DNA from: CAG-390 sp045543615
GTDB lineage: Bacteria; Bacillota; Clostridia; Oscillospirales; CAG-272
Direction: 5' to 3'
DNA: 52,655 nucleotides
Assembly (NCBI GenBank): GCA_045543615.1
Contig: JAZPXL010000051.1
Coordinates: forward strand, 1 to 52,655
Positions 17,813 to 24,600 of the stretch are shown here, in pieces. Position 1 is the stretch's first letter. Each line of letters begins with the position of its first letter. The notes beneath the pieces are model-generated. The model searched no databases, was not told the DNA's origin, and saw only the letters and a program-made list of their open reading frames with translations. The position numbers were made by a program, and so were the translations under genes.

Positions 17813-20127
17813 TGTTTGCCAAGCTCCTCAAGCCTACGACGAAGACCTGTAAAACGCAAAGCCGAGCGCATACCATTCACCATCGCCTCCACGGTACTAC
17901 GGTATCCAACCACAACAACACGCTTCTGCGCGCGTGTCACAGCCGTATAGAGCAAATTCCTTGTGCAAAGCGCAGGAACAACAGCTCCAAGTGGCAACAC
18001 AACCGTTGGATATTCGCTACCCTGGCTCTTATGCACCGTTACAGCATAGGCAAGCTCAATATCCTCAAGGTCGGAAAAATCATAGAATACCTCTCTGCCG
18101 TCAAAATCTATCTCGATATATCTCTCTCCTATGTTGATGTCAACAATTCTGCCAATGTCACCATTGAATATTCCAAGCCCCAACTTACCAAAGCGTGTCC
18201 ACTCAAGCTCGTAATTGTTCCTGATCTGCATTACTCTGTCACCTGTACGGAATATGGTATCACGGAATTTGTATTCTTTTTTTGCCTTGCTTGGAGGATT
18301 TATCTCGTTCTGCATTACTGCATTAAGCCTTTCAGTTCCCGCTCTTCCCTTGCGCATCGGAGATATAACCTGAATACCTTCAGCGTCGCCGTATGCTCTC
18401 GGTAGTCTGCGTGCACACAAATCTGCGACAGTTGCTGCAATAGCATCCTCGCTCTCCCTCGGCATAAAGAAAAAGTCCCTGTCTTTTACATCAAGCTGTG
18501 GCATCTCGCCACGGTTAATTTTATGTGCATTTGTAACGATGAGCGACCTCTCTGCCTGTCTGAATATCTTTGTCAGCCTAACGGTCGGCATTGTTCCTGA
18601 ATCAATAATATCGCAAAGGACATTTCCTGCGCCAACAGACGGAAGCTGATCGCTGTCACCAATTAGCACAAGCCTTGCGCCCGGGCGTACTGCCTTGAGC
18701 AGAGATGTCGTGAGCATTACGTCAAGCATTGACGCCTCATCAATGATAATTACATCCTCATCAAGATAATTATTCTCGCCTCGCTTGAAGGTTTGAGGTG
18801 CATCATCACGCCTTTCCTTGCTCTCGCCATCGCCAAACTCGACCTCAAGCAGTCGGTGAACTGTCTTTGCTTCTCTTCCTGTTGCCTCCGTCATTCGCTT
18901 TGCCGCACGTCCTGTGGGTGCCGCAAGAGCAACGGAGAGTCCAAGACTATCAAAAATTCTGATAATTGCGCTGACAACAGTTGTTTTTCCTGTGCCGGGA
19001 CCACCTGTCAGTATGAGCACACCACCACTCATGACATTGAATATCGCACGTCTCTGCTCGTCGGCATATTCGATATTGTTCTGAGCCTCCTCTTTTCTGA
19101 CGAAAGCTTCTATATCGTTAAAATCAAGAGGAGCTGAGCCGTTTTTCAGGCGCAAAAGCTTCTTTGCAATATATTTTTCGTTGTTATACTGAACATCAGT
19201 ATAAATAAGCACTCTCTCCGTTGTCTTCTCTGCAACAAGCCTCTTTAAGTGTACAAGAGCACTAATCTCTTTCTCTACACTTTCCGCCTCGACCAGAAGA
19301 GTTATCGCAGCCGCCTCGACAAGCTTATCCTTCGGCAAGCAGGTGTGTCCATTCTGGATGGAGTTGTAGCTCAAAACATACAAAATACCCGCTCTTATGC
19401 GCTCGGGTGAGGAATGGTCAATGCCCATTCTTATTGCCATAGCGTCCGCCTTGTCAAAGCCTATACCCTTGACCTCCTCGCATAGCCTGTACGGGTTGTC
19501 CCTTGCAATACTTACGGAATGCTTGCCAAAGCGATTATAAATCTTCATCGTTGTTGCAGGGCCAAAAAAGTCCCTGAAAAAAGTCACTGTCGCCCTGATG
19601 TCCGATTTAGAACGAAATTCTTCGGATATTTCAACTGCCCTTTTCGGAGTAATGCCGGGCAGACGAGCAAGCCAATCGGGATGGTTTTCCAAAACGTCAA
19701 CAGTATCCTCGCCAAACTCAGCAACTATCTTTGCTGCCGTCTTAACGCCTATTCCCTTGATTGCGCCACTTGCAAGATAACGCTCAATATCTGCCACCTC
19801 TGTGGGCATCTCGGTCACATATTCGAGAACACGGTACTGCTTGCCGTATTTTGCGCTTGTTTCCCATCTGCCCCTTACAACAAGCCTGTCTCCCTCGTCA
19901 ACATCGGGCATTATTCCAACAATATTTATTAGCTCGTCATCGTCGCTGATAAATCCTGCAACAATGTAGCCATTATCGTCATTTCTGTATCGAATGGATT
20001 CCACTCCACCCCTCATCTCTTCCATCGAAACAGAGGGAGCACTCCTCTCCCTCTCGCTCTTTGGGGGTATGGAGAGCACGTCAAAAATCTCGCCATATCC
20101 ACCTCTGTCTTTACCATCCATTGACAA
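17809..20127 (-). CDS. recD2: RecD2-family ATP-dependent DNA helicase
   Basis: RecD2 is a 5'-3' SF1 helicase that acts without RecBC in many Gram-positives and in Deinococcus, in repair and recombination. The 772-residue product has an N-terminal OB-like region, helix-hairpin-helix motifs around 118-175 (GIGVKTAAKIV, LPGITPKRAVEI), Walker A GGPGTGKT at 375-382, Walker B VIIDEASMLD near 457, and the late motif AYAVTVHKSQGSEYP. Its length is slightly above the usual 740. AGGAGG lies 15 bases before the ATG-AGC-ATG start. It begins 8 bases after the small membrane gene and overlaps comF. Confidence 0.93.
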   Translation of the reverse strand: MSMDGKDRGGYGEIFDVLSIPPKSERERSAPSVSMEEMRGGVESIRYRNDDNGYIVAGFISDDDELINIVGIMPDVDEGDRLVVRGRWETSAKYGKQYRVLEYVTEMPTEVADIERYLASGAIKGIGVKTAAKIVAEFGEDTVDVLENHPDWLARLPGITPKRAVEISEEFRSKSDIRATVTFFRDFFGPATTMKIYNRFGKHSVSIARDNPYRLCEEVKGIGFDKADAMAIRMGIDHSSPERIRAGILYVLSYNSIQNGHTCLPKDKLVEAAAITLLVEAESVEKEISALVHLKRLVAEKTTERVLIYTDVQYNNEKYIAKKLLRLKNGSAPLDFNDIEAFVRKEEAQNNIEYADEQRRAIFNVMSGGVLILTGGPGTGKTTVVSAIIRIFDSLGLSVALAAPTGRAAKRMTEATGREAKTVHRLLEVEFGDGESKERRDDAPQTFKRGENNYLDEDVIIIDEASMLDVMLTTSLLKAVRPGARLVLIGDSDQLPSVGAGNVLCDIIDSGTMPTVRLTKIFRQAERSLIVTNAHKINRGEMPQLDVKDRDFFFMPRESEDAIAATVADLCARRLPRAYGDAEGIQVISPMRKGRAGTERLNAVMQNEINPPSKAKKEYKFRDTIFRTGDRVMQIRNNYELEWTRFGKLGLGIFNGDIGRIVDINIGERYIEIDFDGREVFYDFSDLEDIELAYAVTVHKSQGSEYPTVVLPLGAVVPALCTRNLLYTAVTRAQKRVVVVGYRSTVEAMVNGMRSALRFTGLRRRLEELGKQ

Positions 20128-20135
20128 ATGCCCTC

Positions 20136-20429
20136 CTAATCTTTGTAAACTATTCTAACCTCGTCTCCCAATGCCAAAAGACTCTCGATTGTGTCACTTG
20201 CACAGTCCCTCTCGACAAGAACAAATACACAACCCGTGTCGCAGATCATAGCCTTTCTCGCTCTGTCAAGCAAAGCCTCAAGCTCGCCCACACTCTCGTC
20301 TCCCCGAATACGCACAACAGGTCTTGGACGCATTCTCTTTGGCGTCAAAAATGCGTCCACAATAAGCTTTACGGTGCAAATCGCACCCCATACCGCAAAA
20401 GCGGCAACAATTATCTCTAAAATCAACAT
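20136..20429 (-). CDS. Small single-span membrane protein of unknown function
   Basis: The 97-residue product has one N-terminal membrane helix (about residues 1-25, LILEIIVAAFAVWGAICTV) followed by a basic stretch (TPKRMRPRPVVRIRG) and a small cytoplasmic domain ending in a TAG stop. I recognise no family. I start at the ATG at 20429, with AGAGGG 6 bases upstream; the longer reading from 20534 would overlap the metK end. The ribosome binding site is inside a hairpin (20429-20470). It lies between metK and recD2 and is probably cotranscribed with both. Confidence 0.7.
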   Translation of the reverse strand: MLILEIIVAAFAVWGAICTVKLIVDAFLTPKRMRPRPVVRIRGDESVGELEALLDRARKAMICDTGCVFVLVERDCASDTIESLLALGDEVRIVYKD

Positions 20430-20470
20430 ACCGCACCCTCTTAGCATCAGTATATGCAGAGAGTGCGGTA
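20429..20470 (-). promoter_or_regulatory. Hairpin covering the start region of the small membrane gene
   Basis: The stem pairs 20429-20436 with 20463-20470 (8 bp), then after a C/A mismatch 20438-20441 with 20458-20461 (4 bp), then 20444-20447 with 20454-20457 (4 bp) around a 6-base loop. On the - strand its 3' arm contains the GAGGG ribosome binding site and the first bases of the start codon. No T run follows, so a terminator is less likely than translational control. Confidence 0.5.
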
Positions 20471-20485
20471 TTGTTCGGGAGTCTA

Positions 20486-21688
20486 TCAAAGAAGCTCTGC
20501 GCGAAGGATCTCTGCAAGATCTCTCTGCTCCCACGGAACTGAGAGGTCTTCACGTCCCATATGTCCGTATGCAGCAAGCTGACCGTATATTGGTCTTCTG
20601 AGTCCAAATCTCTCAATAATTGCAGCAGGTCTCATATCAAAATGACGTGACAGAGCCTCGGCAATCTTCTCTTCATCAACAACAGCAGTTCCGAATGTGT
20701 CAACGAGTACGGAAACAGGGCGAGCCACACCAATGGCGTAAGCAACCTGAATTTCGCAACGGCGTGCAAGTCCTGCAGCAACAACGTTCTTTGCAAGGTA
20801 ACGTGCAGCGTAGCAAGCAGAACGGTCAACCTTTGTCGGATCTTTACCGGAGAAAGCACCACCACCGTGACGTGCGTATCCACCGTATGTATCAACGATT
20901 ATTTTTCTACCTGTAAGTCCGCTGTCTCCCATAGGGCCACCTATTACAAAACGACCTGTGGGATTAACATATACCTTGGTGTTCTCGTCAAACAGCTCTG
21001 TGGGTACTGTGGGAATAATAACGTGCTCAAGTATATCTGCACGAATCTGCTCAAGCTCTACTGCTGCATCGTGCTGTGTTGACACAACAACTGTGTCAAC
21101 TCTTACGGGTGTGTCTCCGTCATACTCAACTGTCACCTGTGTCTTGCCGTCGGGACGGAGGTATGTAAGTGTTCCGTTCTTTCTCACCTCTGTAAGTCTC
21201 TTTGCCATCTTATGTGCAAGCGAGATGGGGAGAGGCATAAGCTCAGGAGTTTCATCACAAGCATAACCGAACATAAGTCCCTGGTCGCCGGCTCCTGTAT
21301 CATATTCGTCAGCGATCTCTCCACTCTTAGCCTCAAGCGAGCGATCAACGCCCATAGCGATATCGGGAGACTGACCGTGAAGTGTGGAAATTACAGCACA
21401 GCTGTCGCAGTCAAAGCCGTATTTTGCTCTGTCATATCCGATGGAGCGAACTGTTTCTCTTGCAATTGCCTGCAAATCAGCGTATCCGTTGGTCGTGATC
21501 TCGCCCATAATCATAATAAGTCCTGTTGTGCAGCATACCTCACAAGCAACTCTTGACATCGGGTCTTGCGAAAGAAGATTGTCAAGCACTGCGTCGGAAA
21601 TCATATCGCATATCTTGTCGGGGTGTCCTTCTGTTACGGACTCGGATGTAAACAAACGAGTGGTTGTATTCTTATTTTCAAGTGACAT
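20486..21688 (-). CDS. metK: S-adenosylmethionine synthetase
   Basis: MetK makes SAM from methionine and ATP in the cytosol. The 400-residue product has the SESVTEGHPDKICD N-terminal motif, GAGDQGLMFGYACDE, the GRFVIGGPMGDSGLTGRKI loop, and GGGAFSGKDPTKVDRSA. The length is normal. AGGAG lies upstream of the ATG. A SAM-I riboswitch with a terminator precedes it, so high SAM should stop transcription. The genes downstream (small membrane protein, recD2, comF) are closely spaced and should follow the same control. Confidence 0.97.
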   Translation of the reverse strand: MSLENKNTTTRLFTSESVTEGHPDKICDMISDAVLDNLLSQDPMSRVACEVCCTTGLIMIMGEITTNGYADLQAIARETVRSIGYDRAKYGFDCDSCAVISTLHGQSPDIAMGVDRSLEAKSGEIADEYDTGAGDQGLMFGYACDETPELMPLPISLAHKMAKRLTEVRKNGTLTYLRPDGKTQVTVEYDGDTPVRVDTVVVSTQHDAAVELEQIRADILEHVIIPTVPTELFDENTKVYVNPTGRFVIGGPMGDSGLTGRKIIVDTYGGYARHGGGAFSGKDPTKVDRSACYAARYLAKNVVAAGLARRCEIQVAYAIGVARPVSVLVDTFGTAVVDEEKIAEALSRHFDMRPAAIIERFGLRRPIYGQLAAYGHMGREDLSVPWEQRDLAEILRAELL

Positions 21689-21724
21689 TTTCTTTTCTCC
21701 TTATGTCTCATATTTGTAAAATAA

Positions 21725-21750
21725 AGGGGCTTCGCACAGACGAAGCCCTT
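21725..21750 (-). terminator. Expression-platform terminator of the SAM-I riboswitch
   Basis: A 10-bp stem (21725-21734 with 21741-21750, one G-T pair) with a 6-base loop is followed on the - strand by a T-rich run, about 40 bases before the metK ATG. It lies immediately after the aptamer. Confidence 0.85.
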
Positions 21751-21754
21751 AAAA

Positions 21755-21837
21755 CTCATCTGTCAGGATTTAGCACCACACACAAAGGCAGGTTGCTGCA
21801 GTATCCCAGGGCCTGTCCCTCCACTGCTCTTGATAAG
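21755..21837 (-). promoter_or_regulatory. SAM-I (S-box) riboswitch of metK
   Basis: The - strand shows the S-box core: AGAGCAGTGGAGGGAC, then a GGCCCT region, GCAGCAACC and the GGTGCTAAATCCTGACAGATGAG end. P1 is formed by CTTATC (21832-21837) and GATGAG (21755-21760). The GCAACC and GGAGGGA motifs are diagnostic. A terminator follows. Confidence 0.93.
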
Positions 21838-21872
21838 ATCTATTATCGATATTGTCGATTTTTAGCACATTA

Positions 21873-21901
21873 ATGATACCACACAGAATGTGCTTTGTCA
21901 A
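21873..21901 (-). promoter_or_regulatory. Promoter of the SAM riboswitch-metK operon
   Basis: On the - strand TTGACA (21896-21901) and TATCAT (21873-21878) are 17 bases apart, about 36 bases upstream of the aptamer. Confidence 0.75.
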
Positions 21902-21907
21902 TATCCT

Positions 21908-22414
21908 TTATGAAAAAATACCATTGAAGAGCGCAACGCCACCATAGGAAATAATGGTCATAATTGCACCTGAAATAAGTACGCCGATAAATGCGGCAAG
22001 CATCGCTCTCCAGAACTTCTCGCCAATTGTTGCGCAAACAAGGGAGCCCGTCCACGCACCCGTCATAGGAAGCGGGATCGCAATAAATAATGTTATGCCC
22101 CAGAAAGCATATTTTTCGATCTTGGGTCGATTTTTCTCAGCCTTTCTCTCAAGTTTATTGGCAATTTTTCTGCAAATACGAAATCTTGAGTTGCTCATCC
22201 ACTGGATAAACGAGCGAACAAACAGAAGAATAATCGGAACCGGGATCATATTACCGAGGACGGCAAAAATATAACTCTGCCACCAAGGCAAGCCCAGAGC
22301 GGCTCCCATAGGAACTCCACCTCTAAGCTCGATAACAGGAAGAGTTGAGCATATTATAACGCCCATTTCTTTTCCAAGTATATCTACAAAAAAGGTTTTA
22401 ATAGCCTCTATCAT
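21908..22414 (-). CDS. COG2426 small multidrug-export-type membrane protein
   Basis: The 168-residue product has about four membrane segments and the family signatures ELRGGVPMGAALG and FIAIPLPMTGAWTGS. It belongs to the Sm_multidrug_ex (COG2426) family, named for a proposed small-molecule export role that is poorly tested. It starts 13 bases after ribU and should be governed by the same FMN riboswitch, which hints at a link with flavins, although operon membership alone does not show it. Confidence 0.85.
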   Translation of the reverse strand: MIEAIKTFFVDILGKEMGVIICSTLPVIELRGGVPMGAALGLPWWQSYIFAVLGNMIPVPIILLFVRSFIQWMSNSRFRICRKIANKLERKAEKNRPKIEKYAFWGITLFIAIPLPMTGAWTGSLVCATIGEKFWRAMLAAFIGVLISGAIMTIISYGGVALFNGIFS

Positions 22415-22427
22415 AAATTTCTAATTC

Positions 22428-23114
22428 TCACTTTTTAACAAAACTGCCGTCCATTACAAATATTACGATAAGTATAGAGCCGACAACCAGCGCAAGCGAG
22501 ACGGCAAGCAAAATAATGCTTCGCAAACGCATAATATAAGGTTTGTCGCACTGTGTTCTTTCAATTTTCGGCAACAGCTTCGCCTTGCGAAGTGCGCCGG
22601 TAAGTGGCTTATAAAGTATAAGCACTATGCTGGAGTTCAGCACGGTTTTAATAGCGTTAAAAGGCAACAAAACTGTGGGGATCATCGCCCAAACAGCCTC
22701 AACAGTTGTCTTTTGGAATATCGGGGTTACCAGCAGATTAGCAATCATCATAACGGCAACCGTAGTTACGGCTGATACAGCTATGGCAAGTATCGAGCCC
22801 CAGAATGTGCGTTTTTTTGAATATATCAGACCTGCGAGTGCGCTGAACGTGGCTGTCGAAAGAAAGTTCATAAGCCAACCCCAGAACGCTGTGTCGCTTA
22901 CCGAAAGAGCTTCTATTGTCGCAACGACAAAAGAAATCACCACTCCTGAGAGTGGGCCAAAGATCATAGCCGCTATACATACAACGGCATCCTTGGCGTC
23001 AAAGGTCAAAAAGCCAACTTTTATGCGAAAAACAAAAGTTACCGCATAAGCTAAAGCGCAAAACAGCGATAATGTCACCATTTTGCGTATATTAAATCTA
23101 TCTTTGCGTTCCAT
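22428..23114 (-). CDS. ribU: RibU-like riboflavin ECF transporter S component
   Basis: ECF S components bind a vitamin and use a shared energising module (not in this window). The 228-residue product has about six membrane segments, the conserved FLTFDAKDAVVCIAAMIFGP region (about 35-54) that includes substrate-site residues, and a basic C-terminal part with one more hydrophobic segment. The riboflavin assignment rests on the FMN riboswitch directly upstream. I start at the ATG at 23114; a reading from 23183 would run through the riboswitch. GGGGG, six bases before the ATG, is the only ribosome binding site and lies in the terminator stem. Confidence 0.85.
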   Translation of the reverse strand: MERKDRFNIRKMVTLSLFCALAYAVTFVFRIKVGFLTFDAKDAVVCIAAMIFGPLSGVVISFVVATIEALSVSDTAFWGWLMNFLSTATFSALAGLIYSKKRTFWGSILAIAVSAVTTVAVMMIANLLVTPIFQKTTVEAVWAMIPTVLLPFNAIKTVLNSSIVLILYKPLTGALRKAKLLPKIERTQCDKPYIMRLRSIILLAVSLALVVGSILIVIFVMDGSFVKK

Positions 23115-23145
23115 AAAAAAACCCCCATTAAGCAAAGCTATGGGG
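23115..23145 (-). terminator. FMN riboswitch terminator abutting the ribU start codon
   Basis: The stem CCCCAT/ATGGGG (23123-23128 with 23140-23145) with an inner AGC/GCT pairing ends in GTTTTTT, and the ribU ATG follows directly. The same stem includes the G run that serves as ribosome binding site. Confidence 0.75.
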
Positions 23146-23171
23146 AGAAAATTACTGTCGCTATGCGACTT

Positions 23172-23276
23172 ACCTTCTCCCATCCCGACTTTACGGTCGG
23201 TACAGGAATTTCACCTGTTCAGCCAAAAGGCTCGCGGACTTTACCGCCGGTGCGGACTTACACCGCCCCTGAAGAT
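23172..23276 (-). promoter_or_regulatory. FMN riboswitch (RFN element)
   Basis: The - strand carries the RFN core: ATCTTCAGGGGCGGTG, CACCGGCGGTAAAGTCCGCG, a variable arm, CAGGTGAAATTCCTG, CCGTAAAGTCGGGATGGGAG. P1 pairs ATCTTC (23271-23276) with GAAGGT (23172-23177). This is a complete, convincing element that should switch off ribU and the next gene when FMN is high. Confidence 0.95.
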
Positions 23277-23283
23277 AATTTTC

Positions 23284-23315
23284 AACATCGGACGCACCGA
23301 AGTGCGTCCGATGTT
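23284..23315 (-). terminator. Hairpin downstream of tuf without U tract
   Basis: A 14-bp perfect stem (23284-23297 with 23302-23315) closes on a UUCG tetraloop in the - strand transcript. It is followed by GAAAATT rather than a run of T, so termination may be leaky. Confidence 0.65.
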
Positions 23316-23335
23316 ATTAAATTTTGAGTTTTTAA

Positions 23336-24541
23336 TTACTCAACGATCTCGGAAACAACGCCCGAACCAACTGTTCTACCACCCTCACGGATAGCGAAAC
23401 GAAGACCCTGCTCGCAAGCGATGGGTGTGATGAGCTCAACGGTGAATGTTACGTTATCACCGGGACGGCACATCTCAACGTCTGCAGGAAGCTCGATTGT
23501 ACCTGTAACGTCAGTTGTTCTGAAGTAGAACTGAGGTCTGTAACCTGTTACGAAGGGCTTCTTACGGCCGCCTTCCTACTCGGTAAGAACGTAAACCTGA
23601 CCCATGAACTTTGTGTGGGGCTTGATGGAGCCGGGCTTACAGAGAACCTGTCCACGCTCGATCTCGTCCTTAGCTACGCCACGGAGGAGGCAACCGATGT
23701 TATCGCCGGCCTCAGCCTGGGGAAGAAGCTTGTGGAACATCTCAACACCTGTTACAACGCAAGTTCTGGACTCGTCTGTAAGACCAACGATCTCAACAGT
23801 GTCAGAAACCTTAACTGTACCACGCTCTACACGACCTGTAGCAACTGTACCACGGCCGGAGATGGAGAATACGTCCTCAACGGGCATAAGGAAGTCGAGG
23901 TCAGCCTTACGCTCAGGAGTAGGAATGTACTCGTCAACCTGATCCATGAGCTCCTTGATGGGAGCGTACTCAGGAGCGTTAACGTCTGTGCTAGCAGACT
24001 CAAGAGCATCACGAGCAGAACCACGAACGATCGGAATATCGTCGCCGGGGAAATCATACTCAGAAAGAAGATCACGAACTTCCATCTCAACGAGGTCGAG
24101 AAGCTCCTCGTCATCAACGAGGTCTGTCTTGTTCATGAATACGCAGATTGCGGGAACGCCTACCTGACGAGCAAGAAGAACGTGCTCGCGGGTCTGCTGA
24201 AGAGGACCATCGGTACCTGCAACAACAAGGATTGCGCCATCCATCTGTGCAGCACCTGTGATCATGTTCTTTACATAGTCAGCGTGGCCGGGGCAGTCAA
24301 CGTGTGCATAGTGACGGTTGTCTGTCTCGTACTCTACGTGACGGGTGTTAATTGTAATACCTCTTGCCTTCTCCTCAGGAGCGTTGTCGATCTGGTCATA
24401 TGCCATGAACTCAACACTACCCTGTGCGAGAGAGAGGTACTTTGTGATAGCAGCTGTAAGAGTGGTCTTACCGTGGTCAACGTGACCGATAGTACCAATG
24501 TTAACGTGCGGTTTGGTGCGTTCAAATGTAGCCTTAGCCAT
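23336..24541 (-). pseudogene. tuf: Elongation factor Tu, interrupted by an in-frame TAG
   Basis: EF-Tu carries aminoacyl-tRNA to the ribosome. Residues 1-321 are intact and typical: G1 GHVDHGKTT, DCPGHADYVKN, NKTD, and domain 2 with GRGTVATGRVERG. Codon 322 is TAG (23576-23578), where the family has Glu in LTKEEGGR. The same frame then continues for 79 residues with a perfect EF-Tu C-terminus (GYRPQFYFRTTDVTG to VVSEIVE) and stops with TAA at 23336. Without the TAG the protein would be 401 residues, the normal length. One G-to-T change (GAG to TAG) explains it. It could be an assembly error, a strain variant, or a decayed copy with another tuf elsewhere. It lies last in rpsL-rpsG-fusA-tuf. 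Confidence 0.9.
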
Positions 24542-24600
24542 TTTGAAAATCCTCCGTATAAATTCTTATTTTTTAATATTTTTATTTTTGCAAGGTTAAA

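Noticed and set aside
20429..20470. Rho-independent terminator after metK
   Set aside because: No T run follows the hairpin, and the stem covers a ribosome binding site.
22428..23183. Longer start for the riboflavin transporter at 23183
   Set aside because: The extra part would be translated from the FMN riboswitch and its terminator; the ATG at 23114 fits the family.
23576..23578. TAG as a reassigned sense codon or pyrrolysine in tuf
   Set aside because: TAG is used as a plausible stop in the genes ending at 20136, 45314 and 49654, and no pyl genes or suppressor tRNA are in the window; a point change or assembly error is simpler.
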